A stretch of 64,000 bases of DNA from Psychromonas sp. SA13A (GCF_011378715.1 NZ_WTKU01000014.1:1-64000), one strand, 5' to 3'; shown: positions 35,566-46,085, counted from the first letter of the stretch. Notes: generated by a model not told the origin, from the letters alone. Made by a program: numbers and translations.

Positions 35566-36444
35566 ATGTCTAAAAATGAATCGGTGTTGATTGTTGATGA
35601 TTCACATGTCACCTTAAAAATATTAGCCTCATGTCTAAAAGATTTGCATCAAGTTAAAATTGCGACTAATGGTGCAGCATGTTTGCAAATAGCTCAAATA
35701 CATCCTCAACCTGATCTTATTTTATTAGATGTCACTATGCCGGATATGGATGGTTATGAAGTCTGCGAGCAGCTTAAGAAAAACCCCCTGACTGCTGCGA
35801 TCCCTGTGATTTTTCTTACTGGTTTAGACGCTGAGAAAGATGAGGAAAGAGGTTTATTAATTGGCGCCGTTGATTACATTACTAAACCGGTTCGACCTGC
35901 AATTGTGGTCGCTCGTGTTAAAACACATTTAACGCTTAAATTGCAACGAGATAAGCTCAACCAAATGGCTTTTCATGATCAATTAACTGGATTATATAAT
36001 CGTCATTATTTAATGGATATTGCAGAAAGAGAGGTGTTGACTGCAAAACGTCATCACTTTGCACTTTGGGTCTTAATGATAGATATTGATCATTTTAAAA
36101 AGATCAATGATACCCATGGCCATGCAGTGGGTGACGTTGTTTTACAAGCAGTAGCAGAAACATTAGCGCAGGATTGTAGCGATCAAGATTTGATTGCTCG
36201 CTCCGGTGGTGAAGAGTTTGTGATCCTATTTGATCCCTGTGAAGATGAAGAGGCATTTAATAAAGCCGTGGGTTTATTGGATGCGATTGAATCACTTAAC
36301 CCGCACAATATTAATGTCACTATCAGTATCGGTATGGCAAAAATATCAGAGCAAGATGAAAATTTTGGACGCTTTTTAAAACGTGCCGATGATGCTTTAT
36401 ATGAGGCGAAAAAGAATGGTAGAAACAGGTTAGAAATTGCTTAA
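35566..36444 (+). CDS. Response-regulator diguanylate cyclase
   Basis: 292-residue signalling protein. An N-terminal receiver domain has D11-D12, phosphoacceptor D55 in LILLDVTMPDMDGYE and K107 in DYITKPV. A GGDEF domain follows (about 128-290) with the active-site form SGGEEF at 213-218 and FHDQLTGLYNRHYL at its start. Glu for Asp in GGEEF is compatible with activity. The usual inhibitory site RxxD five residues before is S-D-Q-D here, so product inhibition at that site is probably lost. No partner sensor kinase is adjacent. Confidence 0.88.
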   Translation: MSKNESVLIVDDSHVTLKILASCLKDLHQVKIATNGAACLQIAQIHPQPDLILLDVTMPDMDGYEVCEQLKKNPLTAAIPVIFLTGLDAEKDEERGLLIGAVDYITKPVRPAIVVARVKTHLTLKLQRDKLNQMAFHDQLTGLYNRHYLMDIAEREVLTAKRHHFALWVLMIDIDHFKKINDTHGHAVGDVVLQAVAETLAQDCSDQDLIARSGGEEFVILFDPCEDEEAFNKAVGLLDAIESLNPHNINVTISIGMAKISEQDENFGRFLKRADDALYEAKKNGRNRLEIA

Positions 36445-36483
36445 TTTAGGTTTTTCTTAGCTTATCGTTTTTAACTGTGCAGG

Positions 36484-36511
36484 GAAAAAAGAAAAAAGAA
36501 AAAAGAAAAAA
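36484..36511. repeat. 7-bp tandem repeat (GAAAAAA)
   Basis: About four tandem copies of GAAAAAA followed by a degenerate one, just before the terminator. A likely site of length change by slippage. Confidence 0.8.
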
Positions 36512-36528
36512 GCTAAAAAGTAAAAACA

Positions 36529-36553
36529 AAAAAGGCAACCGAAGTTGCCTTTT
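36529..36553. terminator. Bidirectional terminator between diguanylate cyclase and ychF
   Basis: AAAGGCAAC and GTTGCCTTT pair across CGAA, with A's on the left and T's on the right. It serves the two converging genes. Confidence 0.88.
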
Positions 36554-36577
36554 GATATTTAGTAAGCAGATTAGCCT

Positions 36578-37669
36578 TTAAACATTAAAGCGGAAGTGAA
36601 TCACATCGCCGTCTTTAGTGACGTAAGATTTACCTTCTAAACGCCATTTACCTGCTTCTTTTGCGCCGGCTTCGCCTTTAAATTCAACAAAGTCATCAAA
36701 ACTAATAATTTCAGCGCGGATGAAACCACGTTCAAAATCAGTATGAATTTTACCAGCTGCTTGCGGTGCAGTTGCGCCAACAGGCACTGTCCAAGCACGT
36801 ACTTCTTTAACACCAGCTGTGAAGTAAGTTTGTAGGTGTAATAGCTCGTAACCGCTGTAGATAACTCGATTAAGACCTGGTTCGCTTTGACCAATACCTT
36901 CTAAAAACTCAGCTTTGTCTTCATCATCTAATTCTGCAATTTCAGATTCAATCGCAGCACAAACAGGTACAACTACCGCGCCTTCTTTCTCTGCAATTTC
37001 ACGTACTTTGTCTAAGAATGGGTTATCTTCAAAACCATCTTCAGCAACGTTAGCAATGTACATAGTCGGTTTAAGCGTTAAAAAGCTTAGGTAGTCTATT
37101 GCTGCACGTTCTTCTTTTTCAAGTTCTAAACCACGAACCATACCGTCAGCTTCTAAATGTGCTTTGATACGTTCTAGAATAGGTAATTCGAATTTAGCGT
37201 CTTTATCGCCGCCTTTGGCTTTTTTACCTAAGCGTAAAATAGCGCGGTCACAACTTTCTAAGTCGGCTAGTGCTAATTCAGTGTTGATGATGTCAATATC
37301 TTCCTGTGGGTCTATTTTACCCGCAACATGAACGATATTGTCATCTTGGAAACAACGCACAACGTGTCCGATAGCATCTGTTTCACGAATGTTTGCTAGG
37401 AATTTATTACCAAGACCTTCACCTTTTGATGCGCCTTCAACTAAACCGGCGATATCAACAAATTCCATGGTCGTTGGTAAAACTTTCTGCGGATTTACAA
37501 TCGCAGCCAGTTGATCTAAACGTGGATCAGGTACAGGAACGATGCCAGTATTTGGCTCGATTGTACAAAAAGGAAAGTTAGCCGCTTCAATGCCTGCTTT
37601 TGTTAATGCATTAAAAAGGGTCGATTTACCAACATTGGGTAAACCAACGATACCACATTTAAAACCCAT
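36578..37669 (-). CDS. ychF: Redox-regulated ATPase YchF
   Basis: Obg-family P-loop protein that hydrolyses ATP rather than GTP and binds ribosomes. 363 residues. The P-loop [14 protein letters not shown] is at 8-21; the switch and G3 region lies in [19 protein letters not shown], and the C-terminal TGS domain in [13 protein letters not shown] onward to DVIHFRFNV. It lies 23 bases after pth, the conserved pth-ychF order. Confidence 0.96.
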   Translation of the reverse strand: MGFKCGIVGLPNVGKSTLFNALTKAGIEAANFPFCTIEPNTGIVPVPDPRLDQLAAIVNPQKVLPTTMEFVDIAGLVEGASKGEGLGNKFLANIRETDAIGHVVRCFQDDNIVHVAGKIDPQEDIDIINTELALADLESCDRAILRLGKKAKGGDKDAKFELPILERIKAHLEADGMVRGLELEKEERAAIDYLSFLTLKPTMYIANVAEDGFEDNPFLDKVREIAEKEGAVVVPVCAAIESEIAELDDEDKAEFLEGIGQSEPGLNRVIYSGYELLHLQTYFTAGVKEVRAWTVPVGATAPQAAGKIHTDFERGFIRAEIISFDDFVEFKGEAGAKEAGKWRLEGKSYVTKDGDVIHFRFNV

Positions 37670-37692
37670 GATTTTATCCTATTAATTAACTG

Positions 37693-38283
37693 TTATTGTG
37701 CTTTGAAACTATGTAAGCGATTCATCGCTTTTTCTATGCCGTCAACACCTAAAATGTGTGTGCAACGGGCAGCTTCATCGATACTTTGCTCGATCAAATT
37801 CTGTTCAGTACTTGTTGCTTTACCAAGTACATAACCGCTAACACGACTTTTATCGCCCGGATGGCCGATGCCGATACGTAAACGGTAGAAATTTTTATTA
37901 TTGCCTAACTTGGAAATGATATCTCGCAAGCCATTATGCCCACCATGACCGCCACCCAGTTTAAACTTTGCTACTCCTGGGGAAATGTCTAACTCGTCAT
38001 GGGCTACTAAAATCTCTTCTGGTTTAATTTGGTAGAATTTTGCCATTGCGATAACAGCTTTACCACTAAGATTCATAAATGTAGTTGGAACTAATAAACG
38101 AATGTCGTTACCCGCAAACTGAATACGACCGGTAAGACCAAAAAACTTTGCTTCAGGTTTTAGCTGAATGTTTTCTTGTGAGGCGAGTTGTTGTATGTAC
38201 CATTGTCCGGCATTGTGTCGAGTATTTGCATATTCGGGGCCTGGATTAGCCAGGCCCACAAGCAATTTAATCGTAGTTGACAC
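37693..38283 (-). CDS. pth: Peptidyl-tRNA hydrolase Pth
   Basis: Frees peptides from peptidyl-tRNA that leaves the ribosome early. 196 residues. [20 protein letters not shown] carries the catalytic His and Asn; [11 protein letters not shown] and [13 protein letters not shown] are the other conserved blocks. It starts two bases after the rplY stop, so translation is likely coupled. Confidence 0.96.
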   Translation of the reverse strand: MSTTIKLLVGLANPGPEYANTRHNAGQWYIQQLASQENIQLKPEAKFFGLTGRIQFAGNDIRLLVPTTFMNLSGKAVIAMAKFYQIKPEEILVAHDELDISPGVAKFKLGGGHGGHNGLRDIISKLGNNKNFYRLRIGIGHPGDKSRVSGYVLGKATSTEQNLIEQSIDEAARCTHILGVDGIEKAMNRLHSFKAQ

Positions 38284-38285
38284 GA

Positions 38286-38912
38286 TTACTCAGCAGCGTC
38301 AGCTGCTTCTGTTGCTTCTTCTTCTTCGCCTTCAGCAGCTACTTTCTTAGCTGTGATAGCTAGTACTGGTAAATCATGCTCTTCGCCTTTAGCAAGCTCA
38401 GCAGACTCAACACCTTTAGGTAATGTGATATCAGAGATGTGAACTGTTCCACCAATTTCAACATTTGCGATATCAACTTCGATGAACGCAGGTAAATCAG
38501 CTGGTAAACAAGTTACTTCTAACTCATTTGCTAAGTGAGCAATAACGCCACCATTTTTAACAGCTGTAGCAGTTTCTTCGTTTAAGAAGTGCAGCGGTAC
38601 AGTTGTTTGTAATTTATGTGTTGCATCAACACGTAAAAGATCTAAATGTTGGATACGCTCTTTGAAAGAGTGACGTTGAATAGCTTTAAGCAATACTTGC
38701 TCAGAAACACCATCAATTTCTAAGTTCAATACTGAAGAGTAAAAAGCTTCAATAGATTCAACTTTCATTAATTCTTTGTGTTCGAAAGTAAGAGATACAG
38801 GATCTTTTCCTGAACCGTATACAACACCAGGTGTTTGGTTTGTGTGACGTAGGCGGCGGCTCGCACCTTTCCCTAAATCTGTACGGCTTGTTGCTACTAA
38901 TGTAATTGACAT
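38286..38912 (-). CDS. rplY: 50S ribosomal protein L25 (long CTC form)
   Basis: 208 residues: an L25 domain (1-90, [20 protein letters not shown] start) that binds 5S rRNA, plus the C-terminal TL5/CTC domain (about 95-185) and an acidic Ala/Glu tail. It is longer than the E. coli one-domain protein (94 residues). The ATG at 38912 follows AATGGAG at good distance; an ATG 27 bases upstream is less likely. It leads the rplY-pth-ychF unit. Confidence 0.93.
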   Translation of the reverse strand: MSITLVATSRTDLGKGASRRLRHTNQTPGVVYGSGKDPVSLTFEHKELMKVESIEAFYSSVLNLEIDGVSEQVLLKAIQRHSFKERIQHLDLLRVDATHKLQTTVPLHFLNEETATAVKNGGVIAHLANELEVTCLPADLPAFIEVDIANVEIGGTVHISDITLPKGVESAELAKGEEHDLPVLAITAKKVAAEGEEEEATEAADAAE

Positions 38913-39170
38913 GGTAAAACTCCATTGTTGAAAAAACAAAATGTCTTTTCAAATTAAAATAGATTATCGTTTGCGACCAGCGATAACCGCCTTTTTCCCC
39001 GTTAGGGTGTATAAAAAAGGCGCGCCATAGTAACTCAGTAAACGCTTTTGTACAAATTAAATGCATAAAAAAAGCGCTTATTTATAACAAATAAGCGCTT
39101 CTCAAAATAGAACACAAAGAGAGGGTAACTATCTCGTTGTTTCCTTAGTTATAAAAGTAAAACATGAAAC

Positions 39171-40118
39171 CTAGTAATGGAACATCGCAGAAATTGATTC
39201 TTCGTTGCTCACGCGGCGAATAGCTTCAGCTAACATTCCGCTTAAAGTCAGTTGCTTAACTTTACCAGTCGCAAGGATTTCATCTGTTAATGGGATAGAA
39301 TCCGTTACGATAAACTCATCAATTACAGAGTTTTTAATGTTCTCTAGTGCTGAACCAGAGAAAACAGCATGTGTTGCATAAGCATAAACTGATAATGCGC
39401 CACGTTCTTTAAGAGCAACAGCTGCTTGACATAATGTACCACCGGTATCGATCATGTCATCAACGATAATACAGTTACGGCCTTCAACATCACCAATCAA
39501 ATGCATAACTTGAGCAACATTTGCTTTAGGGCGACGTTTGTCAATGATTGCTAGATCAGCATCATCTAATAGTTTAGCGTGTGCACGTGCACGAACTACA
39601 CCACCGATATCTGGAGAAACAATCATTGGGTTTTCTAGTTTTTTCTCTAACATATCTTCTAATAGCACTGAGCTACCAAATACGTTATCAACAGGTACAT
39701 CGAAGAAACCTTGAATTTGTTCAGCATGTAAATCAACAGTCATTACACGGTCAACGCCAACATTTGAAAGGAAGTCAGCAACTACTTTAGCAGTAATTGG
39801 AACACGGCTTGAGCGAACACGGCGATCTTGGCGAGCGTAACCAAAGTATGGGATTACAGCTGTAATACGACCAGCTGATGCGCGACGAAGTGCATCGATC
39901 ATTACAATCAATTCCATTAAGTTGTCGTTCGTTGGTGCACAAGTAGATTGCACGATGAAAATATCATCACCACGAACATTCTCATTAATTTGCACGTGAA
40001 TTTCGCCATCACTAAAACGACCTACGTCTGCGCTTCCTAATTTGATGAAAAGACGATCTGCTATTTTCTGAGCTAGATCGGGTGTTGCGTTACCTGCAAA
40101 TAGTTTCATGTTTGGCAC
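39171..40118 (-). CDS. prs: Ribose-phosphate pyrophosphokinase Prs
   Basis: Makes PRPP from ribose 5-phosphate and ATP. The GTG start at 40118 after GAGG gives 315 residues, the length of E. coli Prs; the ATG 18 bases upstream would place GAGG inside the gene. Motifs seen are [45 protein letters not shown] and the PRPP loop [17 protein letters not shown]. It follows ispE in the conserved lolB-ispE-prs order. Confidence 0.95.
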   Translation of the reverse strand: MPNMKLFAGNATPDLAQKIADRLFIKLGSADVGRFSDGEIHVQINENVRGDDIFIVQSTCAPTNDNLMELIVMIDALRRASAGRITAVIPYFGYARQDRRVRSSRVPITAKVVADFLSNVGVDRVMTVDLHAEQIQGFFDVPVDNVFGSSVLLEDMLEKKLENPMIVSPDIGGVVRARAHAKLLDDADLAIIDKRRPKANVAQVMHLIGDVEGRNCIIVDDMIDTGGTLCQAAVALKERGALSVYAYATHAVFSGSALENIKNSVIDEFIVTDSIPLTDEILATGKVKQLTLSGMLAEAIRRVSNEESISAMFHY

Positions 40119-40199
40119 TTTGAGGACCTCTTTCATCCTGTTGATTTAGTCAATGACGCAATGTCATTAACAAGTGTAATTAATTGAAATTTCAACTAA

Positions 40200-41057
40200 T
40201 TAGTCTGATTTTTTTGTAGATAATAATTCACGTAGAGGTGAAGTATTTAAGCCTTCCGCGGTGAAGCAATTCAACCATTCTGGCGTTTGTTGTGCTAATA
40301 ACTCAGCTTCATTAGCATGGTCAAATGTGCTAAACACACATGCCCCTGTCCCAGTCATTTGAGTCGGGGCGTATTCTAGCAACCAGTCGATGGTATTAGC
40401 AACCACCGGATAGTGTTTTTTGACGCAAGGTTCGCAATCATTTGTCCATTTGTTGCTCATAAGTTGCTCATGTTGAAGCTTTTTTGTATCCCTTTTTAAA
40501 TATGGATTTTTAAAGACTTCAGGGGTAGAAATATGGCAATCTGGTACCGCTACTAAATAATGAGCTTGTTTCGGCTGAACGGAATGCAAAATTTCGCCCA
40601 CGCCTTCTGCAATTGCAGCTTTTCCATGAATAAAAATAGGTACGTCTGCGCCCAATGATTTACCTAGCTCAGCTAAGGTCTGTTCACTTAAATCTAAATC
40701 CCAATGGTAATTGAGTGCGACTAGTGTTGTCGCTGCATCCGATGAACCGCCGCCTAAGCCACCACCCATCGGGAGGTTTTTCTCTAAATCAATATGCGCA
40801 CCCAATGAGCAACCTGTATGTTGTTTTAATAACATCGCAGCTTTATAGATAAGATTACTTTCCAGTGGCACACCTTCAATAGCAGGACTGATGCTAATAT
40901 TGCCACTGTTATTCGCAGTTATGGTGAGGTGATCACAGCGATCAATAAACTGAAATAAGGTTTGTAATTCGTGGTAACCATCGGCACGTTGTCCGGTGAT
41001 ATATAAAAAAAGGTTTAACTTCGCAGGTGCAGGCCAGCGAATAGATTCAGTTTGCAT
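40200..41057 (-). CDS. ispE: 4-diphosphocytidyl-2-C-methyl-D-erythritol kinase IspE
   Basis: GHMP kinase of the non-mevalonate isoprenoid pathway. 285 residues from the ATG at 41057. WPAPAKLNLFLYITGQRADGYHELQ (given only by its start) holds the substrate site; the ATP loop is PMGGGLGGGSSDAAT. The start after CGAG gives the usual N-terminus; an ATG 30 bases upstream would overlap lolB. It lies 11 bases after lolB. Confidence 0.94.
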   Translation of the reverse strand: MQTESIRWPAPAKLNLFLYITGQRADGYHELQTLFQFIDRCDHLTITANNSGNISISPAIEGVPLESNLIYKAAMLLKQHTGCSLGAHIDLEKNLPMGGGLGGGSSDAATTLVALNYHWDLDLSEQTLAELGKSLGADVPIFIHGKAAIAEGVGEILHSVQPKQAHYLVAVPDCHISTPEVFKNPYLKRDTKKLQHEQLMSNKWTNDCEPCVKKHYPVVANTIDWLLEYAPTQMTGTGACVFSTFDHANEAELLAQQTPEWLNCFTAEGLNTSPLRELLSTKKSD

Positions 41058-41068
41058 AATAAACTCGA

Positions 41069-41683
41069 TTAGTTTGTTACTTTCCATTGATTAATAGCTA
41101 TTTTGACGCGGATATCATCGCGCTTAAGATTTACTTTGGTGGGTAAAAGGGTGCCAGAGAAAACTTGGTATTGTTGGAAGTCAACTTCCCAAATATTTTG
41201 GCTTGCATCTAAACCCACTAGTTCACTGACTTGCTGTTGATCATTGAGTTGGTAAGAGGCATTCGCAGGATTACCTTTGATCCATTGTTGTAAGGCAGCA
41301 ATAGGAAGATCTAAACCAGGGGAGAGTTGTTTAATTAAAGTGTTGGCATCTTGTCCTGTAAACACTTCATCATCATTGTTGATAATCTCAACTCCTTGTT
41401 CATTTTTAGTGACTTGTAGAATACGAGTACCAATAAAAGTAGTTAATTGAATTGAATAATCATCACCTTGTTGTTGCCAATAAATATTGGCACTTTGGCG
41501 ATCCGACTCAAGGAAAATAGCCAGCTTACCGGTGAGTGTCCAGTGATCAAGTTGTTGTAATGCTTGCTGTTGCTGTTCCCAAGTCTGATTTGTTAATAGC
41601 GTATTGTCTTCAGAATCTGAGTTATTAAATTGAGAACAACCAGAGAGGGTAATAATAAATATCAGTGAAAGTAATTTTTTCAT
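41069..41683 (-). CDS. lolB: Outer-membrane lipoprotein receptor LolB
   Basis: Receives lipoproteins from LolA and places them in the outer membrane. 204 residues. Signal peptide with lipobox LSGC at 13-16, so C16 is the lipidated residue. The LolB core is seen in WTLTGKLAIF, WQQQGDDYSIQLTTFIG and LPTKVNL near the end. The hemA-prfA genes that often face lolB are not here; a repeat-bearing gap lies upstream instead. Confidence 0.9.
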   Translation of the reverse strand: MKKLLSLIFIITLSGCSQFNNSDSEDNTLLTNQTWEQQQQALQQLDHWTLTGKLAIFLESDRQSANIYWQQQGDDYSIQLTTFIGTRILQVTKNEQGVEIINNDDEVFTGQDANTLIKQLSPGLDLPIAALQQWIKGNPANASYQLNDQQQVSELVGLDASQNIWEVDFQQYQVFSGTLLPTKVNLKRDDIRVKIAINQWKVTN

Positions 41684-42120
41684 TGCTAAAGCCAGTCGAG
41701 AAAAGTGGTTTTAATATATCAAACTATTTTAGTGACCGCTTTGTTCTTTTGGTTTTGTCTCACTAACCGCATTAAACATTTAATAGATTATTTAGCGCCG
41801 CTTTGTTTTGTGAGGTAGGTTATTGCTTTGCGTGGTTTCGTTATTCTGCGCAGTATCATTACACCTAGTTTCCATGATCAGCGTGAGAATTGATATTACC
41901 TACAAGCTGGACTTAATCAGTTTTTATTGCAAAAAATAGGTTAAGGCGGAACAAGGCTTAATAGTTAGGTGGTAGGTAATGCATTACCTTGAATGAGTAA
42001 TGCATTTTGATTGATAATGGGGGCGGGCAATTAACCAATTAACCAATTAACCAATTAACCAATTAACCAATTAACCAATTAACCAATTAACTCATTTATG
42101 AAATTAACCAATTAACTCAT
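41684..42120. other. Gap between lolB and recN with tandem repeats
   Basis: 437 bases. The part near recN holds the 8-bp repeat array; the rest shows no gene. The hemA-prfA genes common here in relatives are absent. Confidence 0.6.
42029..42120. repeat. (AATTAACC)n array and recN-end duplication
   Basis: About seven tandem copies of AATTAACC are followed by two copies of AACTCATTTATGAAATTAAC, the second of which contains the recN stop codon. So the end of recN has been duplicated together with the repeat motif. Confidence 0.9.
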
Positions 42121-43800
42121 TTATGAAATTAACAATTCTTTTGCGTTAGCTAATGTATGTTCGGTAATACTATCTCCGCCTAATAACCTTGCGAGTTCAT
42201 GAATACGTTCTGATTCATCTAATAATTGCATATTAGTATTGGTACTTTTACCGTCACTATGTTTATTAACAATCATATGTTGATGACCGTTACCTGCTAC
42301 TTGCGGTAAATGCGTAACACAAAATATTTGTGTACTTTCACCAAGTTGACGTAATAAGTTACCAACCACTGCCGCCGTTGCCCCACTGATACCTACATCA
42401 ACTTCATCAAAAATTAACGTTGGTGTTGAAACGCGTTGGCTGATGATCACTTGAATCGCTAAGCTGATACGTGATAATTCCCCACCCGACGCAACTTTAC
42501 CTAAATTTTGTAACCCTTGCCCTGCATTTGCTGCAACTTGGAATTCGATGCCATCAATACCAAGAGGGCTAAGGCTATCAGCACCGTGTTGAGTCATTGC
42601 AACTTCAAATTGACCATCTTCCATATTAAGTTTCTGGATGCTTTGAGTAATCTTTTTGCTTAATTCTTTTGCGTAACGCTGACGGCTTTGACTGAGTTTT
42701 TGTGCATGTTTAATATAGTCTTGTTTTGCGCTATCAAGATCAATCGTCAGTTTCTCTATTTGTGCTTCGCTATTATTAAGTTGTTGATATTCTTTGCTAA
42801 GTTTTTGGTGGAACGTATATAACATTTCTGGTTGAACTTGGTGCTTTCTTGCTAATGTCAGCGCTTGGCTTAAACGTGATTCCAATTGCTCAAATTGTTC
42901 TGGGTCCAGTTCTAGTTGTTCACTGTATTGGCGTAATTCGTAGCCTGCTTCTTCAATTTGAATCACGGCTTCTTGTAACGAAGTGACAATGCTTTCAAGC
43001 TTACTATCGTGCTGAACTTGTGATTCAAGTAATGAAATACTTTTCTGTAATAGTGTTAGTGCATCAACGTCGTCTGAATCCGTTAATAAACTTAAACTGA
43101 TTTGTGTGTTCTCTAAGAGCGCGCCACTGTTGGCTAATTTTTTATGCTCGGACTCTATTTCTGTAAACTCGTCCTCTGCTAATGCAAACTCATCTAATTC
43201 AATGATTTGGTATTCCAATAACTGTTTACGTGCTTGTTTTTCTTGCTGACTTAACTGTTGTTGCTGTAATTGTTTTTTTAGAAAGTGGCAGCCTTGGTAA
43301 GTGTCTTTTACTTTTTGTACTAGTTGTTGATGGTTGGCATATTCATCAATAATCGATAGCTGTATATCAGGACGTAATAAACTTTGGTGTGCATGTTGAC
43401 CGTGAATGTTAACTAATAGCTGGCCTAAACTTTTTAACTGAGAAAGCGGTACAGGGGTTGCATTAACGTAAGCACGCGAACGTCCTTCTTTAGTAATAAT
43501 TCGGCGTAATAAACATTCGTTAGGGTTATCGCTCAGGCTATTTTCTAAATCATTATTACTTAACCATGCAAGTGCATTTGGTGTGTCACTCAGGTTAAAG
43601 CGAGCGCTCACTTCTGCTTTATCTGTACCTTGGCGGATCATGCTTGCATCCGCGCGGTCACCAAGACATAGGCCTAATGCATCGATAGCAATTGATTTAC
43701 CTGCACCTGTTTCACCTGTGATTGTGGTCATACCTTGGTGAAAATCAAGCTCTAGAAATTTCACAATTGCAAAGTTCTGAACAGTTAATTGGCTTAGCAT
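42121..43800 (-). CDS. recN: DNA repair protein RecN
   Basis: SMC-like ATPase acting in double-strand break repair. 559 residues. Walker A GETGAGKSIAIDALGL is at 29-44, central coiled coils lie at about 155-365, the signature KVASGGELSRISLAIQ near 430 and Walker B TPTLIFDEVDVGISG near 460. SOS-regulated in relatives; two LexA boxes lie upstream. The last codons run into a tandem-repeat array. Confidence 0.95.
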   Translation of the reverse strand: MLSQLTVQNFAIVKFLELDFHQGMTTITGETGAGKSIAIDALGLCLGDRADASMIRQGTDKAEVSARFNLSDTPNALAWLSNNDLENSLSDNPNECLLRRIITKEGRSRAYVNATPVPLSQLKSLGQLLVNIHGQHAHQSLLRPDIQLSIIDEYANHQQLVQKVKDTYQGCHFLKKQLQQQQLSQQEKQARKQLLEYQIIELDEFALAEDEFTEIESEHKKLANSGALLENTQISLSLLTDSDDVDALTLLQKSISLLESQVQHDSKLESIVTSLQEAVIQIEEAGYELRQYSEQLELDPEQFEQLESRLSQALTLARKHQVQPEMLYTFHQKLSKEYQQLNNSEAQIEKLTIDLDSAKQDYIKHAQKLSQSRQRYAKELSKKITQSIQKLNMEDGQFEVAMTQHGADSLSPLGIDGIEFQVAANAGQGLQNLGKVASGGELSRISLAIQVIISQRVSTPTLIFDEVDVGISGATAAVVGNLLRQLGESTQIFCVTHLPQVAGNGHQHMIVNKHSDGKSTNTNMQLLDESERIHELARLLGGDSITEHTLANAKELLIS

Positions 43801-43892
43801 AAAATAGATATCCTATGATTATCTTAACGATTATATTAACAACGAAATGACCATTAGTTAAAAGCAGTAGTTTAAAACACTCGTTTTAAAAG

Positions 43893-43912
43893 TACTGTTT
43901 AAATAAACAGTT
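43893..43912 (-). promoter_or_regulatory. LexA box 1 of recN
   Basis: TACTGTTTAAATAAACAGTT fits the CTG-N10-CAG rule of gammaproteobacterial LexA sites with an AT-rich palindromic core. Confidence 0.82.
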
Positions 43913-43928
43913 TATGATTGCAGTTTAA

Positions 43929-43948
43929 TACTGTTTTTTTAAACAGTA
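43929..43948 (-). promoter_or_regulatory. LexA box 2 of recN
   Basis: TACTGTTTTTTTAAACAGTA has perfect TACTG and CAGTA arms with ten bases between CTG and CAG. It is centred 36 bp from box 1, so two LexA dimers could bind on nearly the same face region. Confidence 0.85.
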
Positions 43949-44134
43949 AAGTGCTGTTTGTCTAATTTTCGTTAATTTATTAATACTGTTCATTTTCTTA
44001 TTGATATAGAAATGTTGTTTTGGTTAATAACAAATACGTGTTGAAAGGGGAGATTGAATGGTAATGGTTAGGGGAACACTTAAACCAATACAAACCTTGG
44101 GTAGTCTGTACTGGTTTTTAGTCAGTTAAATATA

Positions 44135-45034
44135 TTAAAACAGTTTATTACCCCAGCCAAATTTAGTTTGAAGCACGTTAAAGTAGTTGTAATTATGAGG
44201 GTGCACCAAGTGCAATTTATGCTGCGTCTTTTTAATAATGACTTCATCGCCAGGTAACACTGATAAATTAACATGACTGTCGCAGCTGATTTGCATTTCT
44301 ATCGTATTAGACTGTGCCATTTTTAATCGCACAATACTATTGGCATCAATAACAATAGGGCGGCTGTTAAGGGTGTGAGGAAACATCGGTAATAAACTAA
44401 TCGCATCCAGTTTTGGCGTTAAAATTGGGCCGCCTCCTGACAGAGAATAAGCTGTTGAACCGGTTGGAGTAGATAGGATCAAACCATCTGCACGTTGGTT
44501 GATCATAAAGTTATCATTAACATATACTTCAAATTCGATCATATGTGCAATTTTATCGGGATGTAACACTGCTTCATTAACCGCTGTGCTACTGCTTTTC
44601 ATATGGCCGTGGCTATGCACTTGTGCTTCTAATAAAAAACGATGTTCAGTTTGATAGTTACCTTCTAATACCTCACTAAGTGGTTGTTCAAAGTTATCAG
44701 GGTCTAAATCTGTTAAAAAACCTAAATTACCCCTATTTACACCAATCACTGAAATATCGAATCGTGCTAGCACTCTAGCAGCCCCTAACATATATCCATC
44801 GCCACCGACGACTATCGCTAAATCGCATTTTTGGCCAATCCCCACTAAATCTTCATAGCGTATTTGTGGTAGCTCTAAATCATCTGCTAAACGCAGGTCA
44901 ACAATGATTGAATGACCACGAGCTTCTAAAAAATAATACAGGCTAGTTAGTGTCTGTAGCGCTTCACTGTGTTGTGGTTTGCCGATTAACCCAATGGTTT
45001 TAAATTCAGATTGTTGCTGATTATCCAGACTCAT
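44135..45034 (-). CDS. nadK: NAD kinase NadK
   Basis: Phosphorylates NAD to NADP. 299 residues from the ATG at 45034, which has AGG six bases upstream; the longer frame upstream covers the grpE promoter region. The motif [11 protein letters not shown] and the second block [17 protein letters not shown] are clear. It is divergent from grpE, as in E. coli. Confidence 0.94.
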   Translation of the reverse strand: MSLDNQQQSEFKTIGLIGKPQHSEALQTLTSLYYFLEARGHSIIVDLRLADDLELPQIRYEDLVGIGQKCDLAIVVGGDGYMLGAARVLARFDISVIGVNRGNLGFLTDLDPDNFEQPLSEVLEGNYQTEHRFLLEAQVHSHGHMKSSSTAVNEAVLHPDKIAHMIEFEVYVNDNFMINQRADGLILSTPTGSTAYSLSGGGPILTPKLDAISLLPMFPHTLNSRPIVIDANSIVRLKMAQSNTIEMQISCDSHVNLSVLPGDEVIIKKTQHKLHLVHPHNYNYFNVLQTKFGWGNKLF

Positions 45035-45100
45035 AGAATGCCTACTTGCGAAAAAACGATGACTTTCAGTATACCTGTTATAAATGTTTTTATTAACAGG

Positions 45101-45129
45101 CTTGAAACTATTATTACTATCCCCATAAT
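45101..45129 (+). promoter_or_regulatory. Sigma-32 promoter of grpE
   Basis: CTTGAAA (45101-45107), 13 bases, then CCCCATAAT (45121-45129): both elements match the heat-shock consensus exactly. It is 46 bases before the grpE ATG. Confidence 0.85.
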
Positions 45130-45174
45130 AGAGCTTATAAAACTGACCCAAATAATATTAAGTAGGATTGAATT

Positions 45175-45783
45175 ATGAGCGAAGAACAAAAAAAGACTGT
45201 TGAAGAAGCAATTGAAACCGTTTTAGGCGAAGAAGCTGCCGAGCAAAATGCAGAAACAATAACTGAAGATGTTGCTGTCGAAGTTGTTGATGAGCAAGCT
45301 CTTCAAATTGAAACGTTAACTAAAAAATTAGCGTTGGCTGAAGAAGCATTATCAGAGCAAAAAGATCTTGTGATCCGTGCTCAAGCTTTCTCTCAAAATG
45401 AAATCCGTAAAGCAGGTATTGACGCTGAAAACCGTCGTAAATCTGTTTTAAGAACATTTGCTAATGCATTAACGCCAGTTGTTGATCACTTAGAACTAGC
45501 AATTCAACACGCAGATAAAGAGAATGAAACCTTAAAACCTATGGTTGATGGCGTTGAAATGACTTTAACTGAACTATTGAAAGCGATTGCAAGCATCGGT
45601 ATTCAACAAATCGATCCAATTGGTGAAACATTAAACCCTGAAAAGCATCAAGCAATGAGTATGCAAGTGGTTGAAGGTGTTGCGCCTAACCAAGTTGTTG
45701 CTGTTATGCAAAAAGGTTATGAGTTAAATGGCGGTCAAGTTATTCGTCCAGCAATGGTTGTGGTTTCAAAAGCTGCAGAATAA
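45175..45783 (+). CDS. grpE: Nucleotide exchange factor GrpE
   Basis: Releases ADP from DnaK. 202 residues: an acidic, disordered N-terminus (1-45), a long helix (about 50-100, LTKKLALAEEALSEQK onward) and the C-terminal beta domain with the signature LNPEKHQAMS and VMQKGYELNGGQVIRPAMVVVS. AGGATTGA precedes the ATG. Single gene under a heat-shock promoter, with its own terminator. Confidence 0.95.
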   Translation: MSEEQKKTVEEAIETVLGEEAAEQNAETITEDVAVEVVDEQALQIETLTKKLALAEEALSEQKDLVIRAQAFSQNEIRKAGIDAENRRKSVLRTFANALTPVVDHLELAIQHADKENETLKPMVDGVEMTLTELLKAIASIGIQQIDPIGETLNPEKHQAMSMQVVEGVAPNQVVAVMQKGYELNGGQVIRPAMVVVSKAAE

Positions 45784-45835
45784 ATTTTTTGAAAGCTAAA
45801 AGCTTGTAAAAGTATTGGCTAAAATAAAAATGAAT

Positions 45836-45863
45836 AAAAAGGTGCTTTAGCACCTTTTTTTAT
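45836..45863 (+). terminator. Intrinsic terminator after grpE
   Basis: AAAAAGGTGC and GCACCTTTTT pair across TTTA, followed by more T residues. Confidence 0.9.
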
Positions 45864-46085
45864 GACTACATCGCCCTAACTATTAAATGTTAGGCAGGGG
45901 CGGTTAAAGGCATTGCTTTAAATAATTTTGATTAACTCAATATTGTGCCTAGAGACAAGTGAGCGGTTGTTTGTTGCTTTATAAAAATGTAGCGCTTTAA
46001 TCATTGATTTTAAGCAATAGAGCAGCTTAGTGATTTACTGCAATAAGCATTATTTAAAAAAAAGTCATTTTTTTTGCTTGTAGCC

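Larger units (their letters stand above)
43801..44134. promoter_or_regulatory. recN control region
   Basis: 334 bases between nadK and recN. It holds the two LexA boxes at 43893-43912 and 43929-43948 and further partial CTGTTT repeats. No gene is seen. Confidence 0.75.
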
